The notes: generated by a model from the sequence alone, not told the origin. Positions 1 through 12,900 are shown, counted from the first letter of the stretch. The stretch is DNA of 64,000 bases from Bursaphelenchus xylophilus (GCA_904066235.2 CAJFCV020000005.1:2046001-2110000), one strand, 5' to 3'. Numbers and translations are program-made.

Positions 1-54
1 TGCAAAAAATAGCCTTTTCACACTGTATAAGACCAATTCCCCGCCCAAACTCAC

Positions 55-3000
55 TCTCCCAAGAGCCGCTCGATCTGCCGGGCCTGCATGAATTCCTTTT
101 TGGCGTAGCGGAGTTCTTCGACATTCGACGCCTTCACAAACTTGATGGCCACAAATTCATCGCCAATGTGTCCCACGCGGTACTTGTAGACCGCGCCGAA
201 ACCGCCCTGGCCCAGCTTCCTCACGTACACGTAGGTTCGGACGTTCTCCAAGACCTCGGGGACCTTCCCGTCAAACTCGGGATCATTGACCAACTTGACA
301 TTCTCCAAATCGTCGATAGGCATGTGGTCCAATGGATTCATGGATTTCAGGTTCTCGTCGACGTTTCTGAAAAGCAAGTGGTCAAAAAAAGACCGCAAAT
401 CACTTTTTTCTGCAAAAATTTTCGGTTGAGCCTGAACTCTCCCCCTTACGGTCATACGATGAAAATTTTTTTCACAAGGAAAGTACTTCTATGGGGTGTG
501 GAATTACCGGTCAAGATATATATCAAAAAATTCGCAAAAATTTTCTGATTCAGAATATATAAAAATTAGCTGCCTAATTTTGGTTTGTCAACGAGTTTTA
601 TCAATAAATGTATTTCTCGAGGAAAAAAATCTGCGGCAACAAAAGCGAGCTCGGTCTCTTCCTTCGGAAGAGAGCGGTGTGGCCGAGTGGTTAGAGCGCT
701 AGATTGGGAATCCGAAGGGGACGGGTTCGATTCCTTTTGCCACACTAGAACCTATTTTTTACGTTGGAACTACTTCTAAGGTGTAGTTGTAATCTAATTT
801 GATATTTTAAGGCTTGTCAAGGCCTCAGAATTTATTTTAGCACAAAACAAAAATTTTTTATTGGTAAAAACACGGTCAAAAAGACACTTGCATGGTGTCG
901 CGAGAAAACTTCTGAGGACAAAAACATGTCATCAGACCAAAATTAGGCAGCTAATTTTTATATATTCTGAATCAGAAAATTTTTGCGAATTTTTTGATGT
1001 ATATCTCGACCTGTAACTCCACACCCCATAGAAGTACTTTCCTTGTCAAATTGAAAAAATTAGGTGTGACATGTTATATAATGAAATTTCTTTCTCAATT
1101 TGAAAAAAAAATCCATCGTATAACATGTCACATCTTATTCTTTTCAATTGGAAAAAAATTCCATCGTATAACATGTCACACCCAATTTTTCAATTTTCAA
1201 AATGAGGGGGAGAGTTCAGAAAAGGGGAGATCTTTTCGAACAAAAATTCAAAAATTTCAAATTGATTTTAATCTCCAGTCCAAGCCTAAATTTCAAAAAA
1301 TTTGAACTGCAGAAACTTACCCCATCGAATCCTGAGCGCAGTCCACTTCTTTGCTGTCAATTCCCTGCACCACCTTCGGCTTCTCTTCCGGCTTCACCTT
1401 CTTCTTTCGCGGCTTCTTTGCCACTTTCTTTTCCACCTTCGGCTCCGCTTTGATGCTTTTCGTCTTCTCGTCCATACTGTACTCCGGATACAGGTCATAG
1501 GGCTGTGGGGGTCTTCGGACGGGCACGGGGGGCGCTTTCTTGGGGGCCACCTTCTTCTTCTTCTTGCAGCAGCAAATGTTTATCCCAAGGCATTTCTGAA
1601 ACAAAAAAAAATTAAAAGTCAAAAATTTTTTAAATCAAATACAAAAATTAAAGTGTGCATAGATAAAAACTCCAGGAAACTCACCAAAAAAACGGCGATT
1701 AGGGTAGCTACCAAAACAAGCAGAGTTCCACCTCCCACACATCCGGCTACCAGCGCAAGGAGTCTCATTTCCGCGGCCTCATCAATGGTTGTACTCGTGG
1801 AGATGCTGGAAAAGTCAGAGATAATATATATTATGAACACAAAAACTCACGTTGTTGTCACAGTCGGATCGATGAAGGTGAACTGTATAAAGGTGTTATC
1901 AATCATGTTCTCCGTGATCAATCGGGGCATCTGGCAGCCGGTTACAATCATGAGGTGTCGCTGAAACAAAAAATTTATACAACAATTATATAGTATCTCA
2001 TAGCGCCAAAAAATCTATAAAACTTTCCCACAGACTCACCAGATGATAAAATTGCGTGGGAGTGTCCGGCTCCAAAGTGATAGGGACGAAGCTATCACAT
2101 TCCGCTGGACTCCAAGGATTTTTGAAGCCGTCAAAGAACTCATGCATGCATGTGCCGTTCTTCTTGAAGTAAAACGCACGCTTCACGTCATCCACTCCAA
2201 ATCGATGGGCGCAACTGATGTTAGGCTGTTTTTTTTCCATATCTAGTTGCCCTGGACCCTTGTACACTTGAGAATGCATTGAAGGAGAATTGAAGATCAC
2301 ATACACCGCGTCTTCAAACAGATATGCGCAGTAGTCATTATTACAATTGGCGACCTGTATCAATTCCTTGTCGTCTCCAATCACCGCACAATTTCTAAAA
2401 AATAACGGAAACATAAGCAGCTATCAGTCTTTCGGAAAAATAACGGCGGATCGTCGCGCCTCGGAATCCCTCATCAACGCTTTGCGACTGCAAGCGGCGG
2501 CTTGGGATTTGGGCTGCGATAGCGGCGAGGCGAGACATTTTGCTGCGACGACCCGCCGTTATTTTCCCGACAGACTGATATAAGATTGATCTTTTTTTGA
2601 TTGAAATGATGGGTCGGCACGATCATACTAACTCAACTAGAAGCGACAATATCCGTGCCCAAATCGGTAAAAATCCCCTTTTTAGAATTAGCCCAAAAGC
2701 GATGTTCAAAAGTTGCTTCTTAAACTAACCCCATTTTCGTTTTTCCCCCAGATGAGTGCGCTAAATGCGCCCAAAAAAGTCTAAACGGTTCCTCCTCAAA
2801 CGGGCCAGGCCGCAAACTTACAAAATACCATTGACCACTTGACCTCCGACAATTGTCTTGTTTCCTTGGATCGACATTTGCAATTGAATTTCTTTGAAAG
2901 CAGGACCAGTGTAATTGATTGGGACACTGAAAACAGATAAAATAGAAAAGATTATACTATTACAAAAAATAATAAAAAAATCGCTTACGTTTCAAATGAA

Positions 3001-3149
3001 GCCGCGTTATCCTTTGTGGCGAACAGCTCGATCTGGCCTTCCGTCATCTTGAACGACTTCACTTCGAAGCGGTTCGGCTTGACATCGCCGAACAGCACCT
3101 CGCAGGCGTTCAGAGCCTGGATGATCGTTGCGACTTTGCCAAGATCCAT
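55..3149 (-). CDS. Putative receptor-like transmembrane protein kinase (5' part; 3' end outside window)
   Basis: Seven exons chain in phase on the minus strand: 3149-2989, 2926-2822, 2394-2040, 1960-1851, 1805-1685, 1595-1321 and 366-55. The first ~255 residues form a Cys-containing region with NYT, NKT, NIS and NGT glycosylation sequons, suggesting an extracellular part. A ~26-residue hydrophobic stretch (about 259-284) is followed by a CLGINICCC plus five-lysine stop-transfer region, then a Pro/Lys-rich juxtamembrane segment. The last exon in the window encodes a kinase N-lobe with the glycine loop GQGGFGAVYK (about 428-437) and the VAIK lysine (about 451). The donor at 55 shows that the rest of the kinase lies to the left. 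No signal peptide follows the ATG at 3149, so an upstream exon may be missing. The membrane anchor suggests a receptor kinase, but the subfamily is unresolved: a nematode KIN-15/16-like kinase or a casein-kinase/TTBK-like kinase are both possible. Confidence 0.6.
475..1045. mobile_element. PAL-B foldback MITE, copy 1
   Basis: The ends are CAAGGAAAGTACTTCTATGG and its inverse. Inverted arms of over 100 bp follow (481-595 versus 940-1040, sharing GATTCAGAATATA and TAGCTGCCTAATTTTGG). The flanks show a 3-bp TCA duplication. A second copy at 37770-38329 has the same ends and also a TCA duplication. The 3-bp duplication suits PIF/Harbinger-like non-autonomous elements, but no transposase is visible. 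Confidence 0.75.
677..745 (+). pseudogene. tRNA-like sequence inside PAL-B copy 1
   Basis: GTGTGGC at 677-683 pairs exactly with GCCACAC at 739-745. TGGCCGAGTGG matches an RNA polymerase III A box and GGTTCGATTCC a B box exactly. However, the T stem and anticodon stem contain mismatches, the would-be anticodon (GGG in TTGGGAA) sits on a poor stem, and positions 8-9 are atypical. This is more likely a decayed tRNA or tRNA-derived insertion than a working gene. PAL-B copy 2 lacks it. Confidence 0.5.
2422..2581. mobile_element. Short MITE with TATCAGTCTGTCGG-type ends
   Basis: The element is about 160 bp in intron 2 of the kinase-like gene. TATCAGTCTTTCGG, a variable base run and ATAACGGCGG at the left are mirrored by CCGCCGTTATTTTCCCGAC and AGACTGATA at the right. 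The body is GC-rich compared with its surroundings. The TA-bounded ends suit the Tc1/mariner superfamily. It is too short to code for a transposase. Confidence 0.7.
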
Positions 3150-3527
3150 GGCCGTGTAGAATAGGTCACGTTCGACCGTTCAGCAGGACAGAATTTGAAG
3201 AAACTGACCGCGTGGCGACAACACGACGAAAGAAAACTTTTTCCACGGACGACACGCATTTTTATGCAAATTCTGAAAAACTTTATGCAAATTCTGTAAA
3301 CTTTGTGGGAAAATGAACTTTTTGAAAATTGATCTTCGTTTTTTTCGAAAAGCGGTTGATTTTCAAGTGAAAATGTTCGAAAAATCGGCCGTTCTTGCGG
3401 AACCTTCCACTTCCGAGATTCTTTCCTCTTTGGCCGAGAATTTGGGCGCAATGCGCGGATTTTCAAACTGCGGTTTCTGGGAGACATTTTATACGAAAAA
3501 TAGCCTCCTTTTTCAGCTTTTTATTGA

Positions 3528-3974
3528 CAAGGGAAGTACCCAAGTGCAATGCTCAGATTTTGATGAAACTTGGCTCAAATTTAGAATATTTTTTTCTCAA
3601 AAATATGCGAGAATCCAAGCTCGCGCTTTGCAGAAACAACCGAGATTTTTTGATCGAAAGTTGGCGAAATTTTAACACTTTTTGCTGAATTTCGGCACGA
3701 AAAGTTTTATGCCTATTTCTACCATACAGGGTAATGTTTCCACAAAAAATCAATTTTTGCCGCACGAAACTGGCAACGTTATGGCCAAAAGATGTTTTCC
3801 CTCTGTCCGCTCTCCATGTTTAGCGTACTCTCTCGCCGGCAAAGATCGTTCAATATTTCGGCGGCGCTTGAAAGGCGCGAGCTAAAACTTTCAGGAATTG
3901 TTATATAGTTCATGCCCGACGTGTGTTCAAAATTTAAAGAAAATCCGAGCGTTGCACTTGGGGTACTTCCCTTG
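3528..3974. mobile_element. REP-A foldback element
   Basis: CAAGGGAAGTACCCAAGTGC at the left is mirrored by GCACTTGGGGTACTTCCCTTG at the right (21 bp end to end, quoted only for the ends). The interior carries the family core: GCTCGCGCTTTGCAGAAAC, TGTTTCCACAAAAAATCAA, a CTGTCCGCTCTCC segment, and AAAGATCGTTCAATATTTCG. It lies upstream of the kinase-like gene start. REP-A is the commonest interspersed repeat in the window, with at least 13 full or partial copies. Confidence 0.7.
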
Positions 3975-4016
3975 AGAGTAAAAGGACTAAAAGGTTGTGC
4001 ACTTTTTTCATCTGAA

Positions 4017-4500
4017 ACTTGCAGCATCATCGTTGACAAAGCTAAGAATGTACTGGAAACTATGAAAAAGTACTTCCCATTCAAACCCCAATAATTTCAG
4101 CTTCTGGGGTTCTGATGACTTTGTACATGAGAGATTGAATGCGCCGTATCTCAAAAGTTGTTAATTTGATTTTTTTTTTGAAGTTTCTGTGGTTTATTGG
4201 ATGAAAGTTGAGGTTTATTTTTAGCGTATTTAAAAGTGCTTCTGGTTACAGTAGCCCGTTTTATGCTCGAAATGGTATGTTCCTCAAGTGTAATATAGCT
4301 TAGATGTGATTTTTTGTCTTTAGCGATAATTACAGAAATGTTCTACATAGTCGAAAACATACACCTGAACTCGATTTGCGCTAAAATAATGCTTAATTTT
4401 CTCGATTAGGGCATATCTTTTCTTAAAAAAAAAGATGTTACAGTATGTCGTCGTACGGTAATTTTGGGCAAAAACAAAGAAAGCGAGTTTTTATTCCGTT
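4017..4500. repeat. Diverged fragment of the PAL-D right arm
   Basis: The order of segments matches 56940-57715 closely: a CATCATCGTTGACAAAGC-like part, GGGGTTCTGATGAC, TATCTCAAAAGTTGT, GTTTATTGG, TACAGTAGCCC, TTCTCGATTAGGGCATATC and GGTAATTTTGGGCAAAAA. It is a single arm, so it reads as a truncated relic of the palindromic element centred near 56.8 kb. Confidence 0.65.
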
Positions 4501-4530
4501 AAATGCGATTTCCGTCGTGTTTGCACTATT

Positions 4531-4612
4531 TTCACCAATCGGGGATCGAACCCGCGACCTTTTGAACGTAATTTTTGCCAAAATCCAATATACTACGCAA
4601 TCTCCCCCCTAG
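4531..4612 (-). pseudogene. tRNA-derived relic
   Basis: On the minus strand, GGTCGCGGGTTCGATCCCCG contains a perfect B box (GGTTCGATCCC) in a T-arm-like setting. The D arm and acceptor stem are not credible, because the 5' GGGGGGAGATTGCG segment does not pair with the 3' end. It is probably a decayed tRNA or the head of an old SINE. Confidence 0.35.
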
Positions 4613-6972
4613 AGTTACGGCATCACATTATGTGTATAATATGCAGAATTTTATGCTGATTCCGAATCTGAAATAAAATTCTGTCGGTTTTTTGTTACGA
4701 AGGTGTTACGGTCAATTTTTATCGACCGGATTGCAATATACCTATGTTACCGTTATCGGAGAAACTTAATTTTTAGAAAATTGGATTTCCAGTAGTCGAA
4801 AACGTACATACGCGAGATTTTGGGCGATTTTCTTTTTCTATAACGCCGCCAGGTCGAAAATTCCGAAAAAGCTTTAATGACGTACATTATATGTACGTAA
4901 TATTGTTACGCTGCATGCCGAATGTTAAGAAATGTCCAAGAAATCATAGAGGCAGAAGAAGCGTCAAAAATATGAAGAGTCTGTTTTTGTGTCAATATTT
5001 ACAGCCAACATTACCTTAAATTATATTACTTTAGCTAAAACAAGATCGTAAAGCCTCTCTCTTTCCGAGATACCGCTAAAAATTTCTGTCAAAGTCGCGA
5101 TGAGACTCTCTGAGATATAATCGGTAGTGCGACAGCTGTATTGAGACTTTTTATGTGCACTTTTTGCGACTCCGCAGGATACCATGTGCAATATAAATTA
5201 TCTGATGATTAATGGGAGGACTCGTTTTTTATATCTATTTTTTCGATTAGAAGACGGTGAAGGTCTATTAATCCCATTTCAACATGTTCAGGTTCAATTG
5301 TAGCTTTGTAATTTCAAATTTTTCTGTTTGCTGACAACAGCAACATTGTTTTAGGTGAATTTCCCGATCAGCTCGCGCAAAAACAGATCTTATCTTGTTT
5401 ATCTGGCATGTATTGCTCTTCACGTAACACATACGATAGGTTTCGCTCGAGGACATTCGCAGGAATCACCAAATTTCCGTTTAATTCGGAATTCCAGAAA
5501 ATCCGTCATAATGACACCTTTAATTCTTCTGATAGTTCATGTAAACCATGCCAAAATCGCGTGATGATGTCTCATAGACGTTGACTAAAATTTATTTCGT
5601 CATAAAATACACCGGAAGGTTGGCTTTTGTAATTGTGATGACGCATTTTCCCGAGTTGTCCAGAAAATGTGTCAGTGAGGAAATTGCGGAGGTTTCTGGG
5701 TTTTTGCAGCTGCCAGAAGGTAATTAGAGGGTTTTGGTAGGTGGAAATCAGTCGTAAATTCTTTTTTACACCGTAATATTTGTTTTCGCAACAGTTTTTT
5801 TGATGTTTTTACTTGTTTTTTGACATTATTTTAGATCTTATCCATGGCATCCAAAGTTTTGTATTGTCCTACCTAATTTTGACGGAAAAACGGTCTGATC
5901 CTCAGCTATTTGGCTCTTTCAGATAGTCTGACAGCAGTGCATGCGCTTTCTCCGTCATTTTCCCCAATTTTCCCGCGTTTTTCGATATTACTTTAGGTCC
6001 TCTCCTCTTGCTCCGAAATTCCGCTGTTCCCCGCTTATTTTCCCAAATAAACACCCGGCCTTTATTCATCCAGCTTCTCCACAGTGTTGATTCGCTTTGA
6101 ATTCGTCTTGGAGTCGGCGTTCTGTCTTACAAAACGATCGGCCAACACATTTTCCGGGGCCCGATCGTCTCCTTCTTTTTTGTGGAAATTTTATGGCCGG
6201 CCTTGCCATTCGCCACTCCACCCCGAACGAAGTGACCTTTTGTGTGTTTGCGAGGAGGCTTTTTCCCTCTTTCCTATTTGCAACATGGCTGCCGAGTCTC
6301 TTTTTTCGGTCTTTCGGAACGTGCTTCTGTTATCCTTGGCCTGTTCGAAAAAAAGTGTTCGTTTGGCATGTTCTTGGTCATTTTTGTTATCAGGATTTTT
6401 TATATGTGGTTTTTATGAGTTATGGAAGGTAAAAAACGGATTGACGGAAAGTGCCGCAGCGAGAATATTGTTTTAGGGAGGTGTCGATGTTGTACTAGGT
6501 ATTACTAAAATATAGGAGGAATTTTATTTTAAGACCGCTAAATTATTGTTTAAAAATTATAGCGCGTCTAATTATATCTGTCAAATCGAATTTGAGGCGT
6601 TTTTATTCCGGATTTGCGCAACTTTTATATTGCACAAGGTCCAGATGTCCGGGGGTATGATTTCCCTCTTTTATGTTCGTATTAGGCATTCTAATCGGGC
6701 TTTTATTGCCCGCGCTTCTTATGTGTTATTGTTGCCCAAGTCTGTGGCGTGATTTTTCTTTTTTTTTGCATTCGTTATATTACACTAGACAAAGAGATCT
6801 CTTATTCAGATCTGAGGGCTTTCTACTGTGCAGCACTGCTCAATTTCCCGTTTGTATTCTGGAGATGACCTTCTCAAGCGATTTTGCCGCGAATTTAAAA
6901 CATTTTTTTATATTGCACTAGGTTGGATTATAATTTTTTTCAGGTCTTCTGTCATCAAAGGTCTCTAACACC
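4613..6972. other. Gene-free region and probable 5' region of the Argonaute gene
   Basis: I see no chaining exons here. Around 5980-6480 the base composition becomes less AT-rich and some open frames occur, but they lack consistent splice signals and resemble no protein. The stretch 4900-5900 holds no recognisable repeat. It plausibly contains the Argonaute promoter and untranslated exon(s). Confidence 0.35.
6931..6972 (+). promoter_or_regulatory. Splice acceptor and 5' UTR before the Argonaute ATG
   Basis: ATAATTTTTTTCAG ends at 6943 and is followed by a 29-base leader and the ATG at 6973. This is a strong nematode acceptor, so the start codon sits just after either a cis intron or a trans-splice site. 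The sequence does not say which. Confidence 0.45.
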
Positions 6973-9900
6973 ATGTCTTCTGGGCCAAAGACTACTCTGA
7001 ACCCCAACAAAAACACGCTCACAGAGAAGACAAAAATCGAAAATGAAGCCGTTGAGCTTCTCAAGTCACTCAGTTTGAAGGAAGGTGACACGAGTGTGAT
7101 GCCCAAACCAGCTCCAGGAACGGTTGGAAAGCCCTTCACGGTGGCCACAAACATGTATGCGGTCAAAGTTCCCGACAGAAAGATTTATCGGTACGATATG
7201 ACAATTTCCGGTGTGACTCCCAAGGATAAGACTGTTGAGTTCACAAAGAAGTCCGAGGAATCGTAAGTTGTTTTGAATATTGTTGCTTGCGTCTTTAGGT
7301 CTCTAATGATGTATGGATCGGGATGAATAGAGTGCTGGTAGACTTTTGGTCATGGATAATATCAGCTGATGTTGTTGTAGCTAAATTTTGAGAAATTTTT
7401 GAGCTAAAACAATGTTTTGATGGCTGTGGAGGCTGCGGATAGAAAATATATTCTACTGAGCGCTTTATAGGTTGGTTATCGCAGACAGAGTGAATGTTTG
7501 CCGGACAACATGGCGAGTTATTTTCCACAACCATCCCGACTTTTTCGGAAGGGATCCCCACGCCGTTTACTATGATCTCCAATCCACATTGTACTCACTT
7601 CAACCCCTCCCAATGCCCGATGATACGCTAACCTTGACCATCGACATTGCCGACATCAACAGCGAAGAGGAAAGAGCGGTTTTCAAGGGAATCCGACGGA
7701 TCGACATCCTGATCAAGAAGGCCAAGTCCAATGTGATTGAATTGGGCGACCTGTCCACCATTCACAACCCGGAAACGGGCAAGAAGGACCGAAGCATCCT
7801 CAACATCATCGAGCTCATCGTCAATCAGACACCAATGTTCTCGGAGTGAGTTGTGAAATTTTTTATATTGTTTTAGACATCTGCTCCAAAACAGTTGCAA
7901 AATTTCGCGTAAAAATGCATTTATTTTCGAATTTTAGAAAGCAATTCCTCTCCCTAAGGGGATCAACTGCCTATGTGGTCGATGCCGCCAAGTACGGCCT
8001 CGAGGAAGTGCCGCTGGATGAAGGGCAAACGAAATATTTGGCCGCTGGAGTCAAAAGAAGTGGATGCTACATTGAGGGTTGGTCTGAAGGCCAAAATGCA
8101 GTCGGAATGTTGTTGGAAAGTAAGTGTTTTGGAATATTTTTGTTGGAAATTTTAGGAAAGTTGGGCTAAAACAAGGTGGATTTGGAAATTTACGTTTTTG
8201 ATCCATAATTTTTACGTTTTTGGTCATAAATTAGGGAAATCAAAGGAATTTTTGGGATTTTTTTCTGCTAGGTGATGGAATAGGCCCTCATGGTGTTATT
8301 TAGAAACACAATTGTTTAGAAATCGACCTTTTTATAGTAAATTTTGACGTTGTTTTATAGTACAATATCAATTTTTTTAAAATTTTTTGATTTTTTTAAG
8401 CTCGCCGATCGCCTTTCCACTCATGCTTGAACCTGATCGACTACATCCATCAACATGCCAGTCTCCGGCGTTATTACAACGATTTTATTCGAGGCCAAGC
8501 CTCGGATCGAGACCTGGGACACATCACTGCGGTCCTGCGAAAGATTGTCTTCAATGTAACCCACAACAAGTCCAGAAGAATCGAGGTGTCCGGCTTCCAT
8601 CGATCCAACTGCACCACCATGAACCCGTCGATTGGCTGCAGTTTGGAGGAGTACTTCTACAAACAAGGCATCAAACTGGAAATGCCCCGCTGTCACGCTG
8701 TTTTGGTGAAAAACAAGGGCCAACACATTTATTATCCACCGGAAATGCTTGTCGTCGCTGATAATCAGTTGGTTTTGGAGAAACAAATGGAAGCCAGAGA
8801 GAAGGCGGCCATGATCAAGGTAAATTTTTGAGATTTTTTTTGGTTTTTAGGAATTTTTTTGGTTGAGATGGAACTTTTGTAGAGTAGCAGAAGGAATTTT
8901 GAGCTACGCTTGGCCTTTGAAAAATTGTTTTGGCAGTTTTTTGGAAAATTTTTTGAGGCTTTGAGTCGGTTTTTTGATAAAAATTTTGATTTTTTTTCTT
9001 GAATTTTGTAAAATTTCATGGTTTATTCGCTTTTATTAGACCATTTTTTAGCTGTTTTTGGATTTAAGATGTGCTTTTTTCTTAAGTTTGTATAAATTTT
9101 TTGCCTAGTACAATATAATTTTTTTATGAAAATGTGTAATATAGAATTTTGATGGTCTTATTTTGACCTAAACTGTCTAAATTAGGTCGTTTTGTTTTAG
9201 TTTTGCTAGTTTTGGGGTGAAATTGAGGATTTTTTTGCCTAGTGTAATATAATAATTTTGAAATTTTTTGGTGTCCGATGTGTGATTGCTATGTTTCAGA
9301 TTGCTGCGGTCCGCCCGGATGTGTTGGTGAATGAGTCGCGAGCGGGCGCGGCCGCAATCAAGCTCAGAGACTCGCCCTATACGGAGGCGTCTGGTGTGAA
9401 GTTCTCCAAAGACGTGATGAAGGTCCAAGCCCGCCAACTCCCGGCCCCAGTCATGGAGTACAGCTCGGGAGTGAGCCATCTCAAAAACGGCGAGGCCGCC
9501 TGGGACCAGCTCCCATTTGTTCGAGGCGCCAGAATCAAGAATTACAGCTTGTATGTGATCGGAACCGAAGGCCAGATGGAGCCCGCGATCTGCGAAGCGG
9601 ACCAGAAACGCCTCCAACAGCACCTGAAAACCGCCGCCAACAGGTTCGGAATGGATATTGGACAGTTGGCCGACACCAGGTGGATCTTTGACTATGAAGT
9701 GGATGACGTCATCGCCCAGAATGCCGAACATGGAGTGGATTTGGTCTATTTCATCAGTCCGGAGTCCATCAAGACTGCTCATGGTAGGGTTTGGGAAAAA
9801 TTGAATTTTTTGGCGACATTTTATACGATGATTTTTAATTTTTGAAAATTTTATATTTTTGGTGGAGCCCGTCTTACCATACCCTTTTTGGGTTTAGTGT

Positions 9901-12900
9901 TGGACCCTGGGAGAACTGTTTTTCTTGGTTTTGGAGTTCGTTTTGGCATAGGGGACATTTTATACGATGATTTTTACTTTTTGAAATTTTCTGTTTTTGC
10001 TTGCTCCCCCGTTAACATACTTTGTTGAGTTTAGTGTTGGACCCTTGGAGAACTGTTTTTATTGATTTTGGAGTTGGTTTTGGCACAGGGGACGTTTTAT
10101 ACGATGATTTTTAATTTTTGAAATTTTAAAATTTTTTGAAAAATTTCAATTTTTGCTTAGTCCGCACACCTTTTTGAGCTTACTTTTAGGCTTTTAGCGG
10201 TATTTTTCTTTATTTTGGCATTCATTTTTATCTAGGAGACATTTTATACGATGATTTTTAATTTTTGAAATTTTAAAATTTTTTGAAAAATTTCAATTTT
10301 TGCTTAGTCCGCACACCTTTTTGAGCTTACTTTTAGGCTTTTAGCGGTATTTTTCTTTATTTTGGCATTCATTTTTATCTAGGAGACATTTTATACGATG
10401 ATTTTGAGATTTGATATCATTGGATTTTGTGAATTTTTTCTAAGTTTTATAAAATTTCAGACTCCATGAAGCACGCCGAACACAAGTTCAAGACGGTCGT
10501 CACCCAAGACATCCGCGAAAACACCGTGCGAAAGGTGATCCAACGCGCCGGAGCCACACTGGAGAATTTGATCGCAAAAACGAACCTCAAATTGGGGGGC
10601 GTCAACTACAGTGTTAGAGCCGGAACCGCCGAAGTCCAAGAACAACTCGGAAAAACGTTGTTCATCGGCATCTCCAACTCACAGCCCGGATCCAAGACCG
10701 CCGTGGATAAGGCGCAAGGAAAAGGCGCCAAAAAGAACGAAAAGCCCGGAGTCCTTGGGTATTGTGCGAACATATGCGAGGACAAGGACACTTTTGCTGG
10801 TGATTTCATGTACATTGATGCCTATAGGTAAGGAATGGAGAGTTTGGGAGTTTTGGGAAGTTGAATTTTGGGAAAAATTGGGTAAGGGGGACCAAGGGAA
10901 AATTAAAAAATTTTTTTTTTGGAAAAGTGGCAAAAAGGAGTTTGAAAAAGTTAACTGATGTACGATGGAGGATTGTTTAAATGATTTTTGTCTTTTATTT
11001 TTAAATTTGGTTGGCTTTTACGCAACTTTTTTTTGGAAATTTCGCCAATTTTTGGTCTTGGTCCCCCCTTATCATATTTTTTTTTGATTTTTTGGAAAAA
11101 ATAGCAAAAAAAGAGTTTGTAGAAGTTAGCTGAGGTACGATAGAGGGTGTTTTAAAGATTTATGTTTTTTATTTGTAACTTTGGTTGGCTTTTACGCAAC
11201 TTTTTTTTGGAAATTTTGCTAATTTTTGGTCTTGGTCCCCCCTGATCATATTTTTTTTTTGAAAAATTTTTTTTTGTTTCTTTTTGCACATTTACTGATC
11301 TCTTTTTATCATATCTAGTGCGTTTTTGCTGAATTTCCATTTTGAAGAGTGTTTTCGGACATTGTTTTAGATATCAAGGTGATGAATAAAAATTTTTTTA
11401 GACTGGAAATCTACAACCGATTGATCTTGTTGACGAAGCGATGCGTGGCCCACTTCAAGGAGAACCGCGGACATGCCCCGGAGAGTGTTGTATTCTACTA
11501 TTCCGGCGTGGCGGAAGGCCAATTCGACAACCTCCTGAAGCTGTCGGTGCCGCTGATGAAGGAGGGAATTCGAGAAGCCAACAACGACGTGGAGATCCCG
11601 CTGTGTGTGATCTCAGTGCAAAAAGCCAACAACTTGTCGCTGTTCCCGTTGGAGTTCCCAAGGCCGCGTCCCGACTCCAGAGACCATCAATTTAATGTGC
11701 CGCCTGGCACCGTGGTCGACACCAAAGTTGTGCATCCAATCTACACACAGTTCTTCCTGGTACCACACACAGCCATCAAGGGATCCGCCAGAGCTCCAAG
11801 GTTCACTGTACTCTTGAATGAGCCGGCCTTTACACTGGATACCATCGAAGGATTCTCACATGCTTTGTGCTACGAACATCAGATTGTGGGCCGCGCCACG
11901 GCCTTGCCAACACCCCTAATGGTCGCCGAAGACTATGCCAACCGAGGACGACATGTGTTCTTGGCTGCGTAAGTGGTTTTGGGGGCTTTGGAGGGGTTGA
12001 AAGACATTTTTGGGAGGTTCTGGGCATAGGGTATGTTGTATTAGGTCTAGAAGTATGACTTTGTCGTTTTTTTATTTTGCGTTTTTCGCAGGTTTAAATA
12101 CAATTTCGCAATTTTTGTTTAGAGCATCTGAAAGAACGCTGAAAACGCTATCTACTGATATATGTCTCATATGGCAGGGCTTTATATCAAGACCTTTATA
12201 AGACTTCAAACATGACCAACTTCGCCTTAAGAAAGTGTCGTTTGCGGGGAACTTTATTCTGCACGTGTAATGTGAGCAAAAACGCCGATGATGCATTGAA
12301 CGCTCATGATAGCTTGAGTTAATCGCGCTTTGATTAAAAAATCAGTTGGGAATGGCTTCAACGGTTCAAAACCGGAGATTTCCAAACCCACCTAAAAAGT
12401 TGGTAGATGGAGAATATTGGTTAAAGCCGACGGCCGGATGCAGTAAAAGTTAGCCGAAAAGCTGCACGTGACGCAGAAAGGAGTTTCACTCAGTTTACAT
12501 CAAATGGGGATGAACCAAACAGAAGAGACTTGAGTCTCATACGGACTGACCTAACGCAACATGGAGAACATGCGAAATTTTGACAGGCAGACGGGGAGAA
12601 AGTCATTTTTGTTTCATTTAGTGATCCGGGACGCACAATCAATCGATTTTGACAACCCGGAGCGCAAGCGACCGTGCTGTCTATCATTACCGGGGAGAAA
12701 GCTTTGCTCTGTATAATATGACATAAACAAGATGTTCTTTACTGAGAGCTCTTGAAAACCGGTAGAACGGTTACTGGCATCCGTTATCAACAATAACTGA
12801 TGCAACTGAAGGAATAGCTATGATTAAAGCGGTCGGAAAGAAATTTTTTTATTTTGCTGCATGATGACGTGAAACCCCATGTTGAAAAACGGTCGAAAAC

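Larger units (their letters stand above)
425..1240. repeat. REP-C foldback element, interrupted by PAL-B
   Basis: The left end (about 425-474) reads as CTGAACTCTCCCCC followed by a CATACGATGAAA segment. The right end (about 1046-1240) carries inverted counterparts: repeated CGTATAACATGTCACA units and GAGGGGGAGAGTTCAG. The same material recurs as an uninterrupted foldback at 57885-58350. It lies in the intron between the juxtamembrane and kinase exons. Confidence 0.55.

Noticed and set aside
4531..4612. Functional tRNA gene on the minus strand
   Set aside because: Only the B box and T arm are convincing; the acceptor stem does not pair and the D arm is degenerate.
6084..6476. Two overlapping ~110-130 residue frames upstream of the Argonaute gene
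   Set aside because: They overlap in different frames, have biased W/F/C content, lack splice signals and recognisable motifs, and lie in the probable promoter or UTR.
11371..11401. An extra micro-exon between Argonaute exons 6 and 7 (after GTTTTAG at 11370)
   Set aside because: Including it breaks the frame, whereas the acceptor at 11400-11401 joins AG/ACTGGAAATC in phase into the conserved PIWI sequence.
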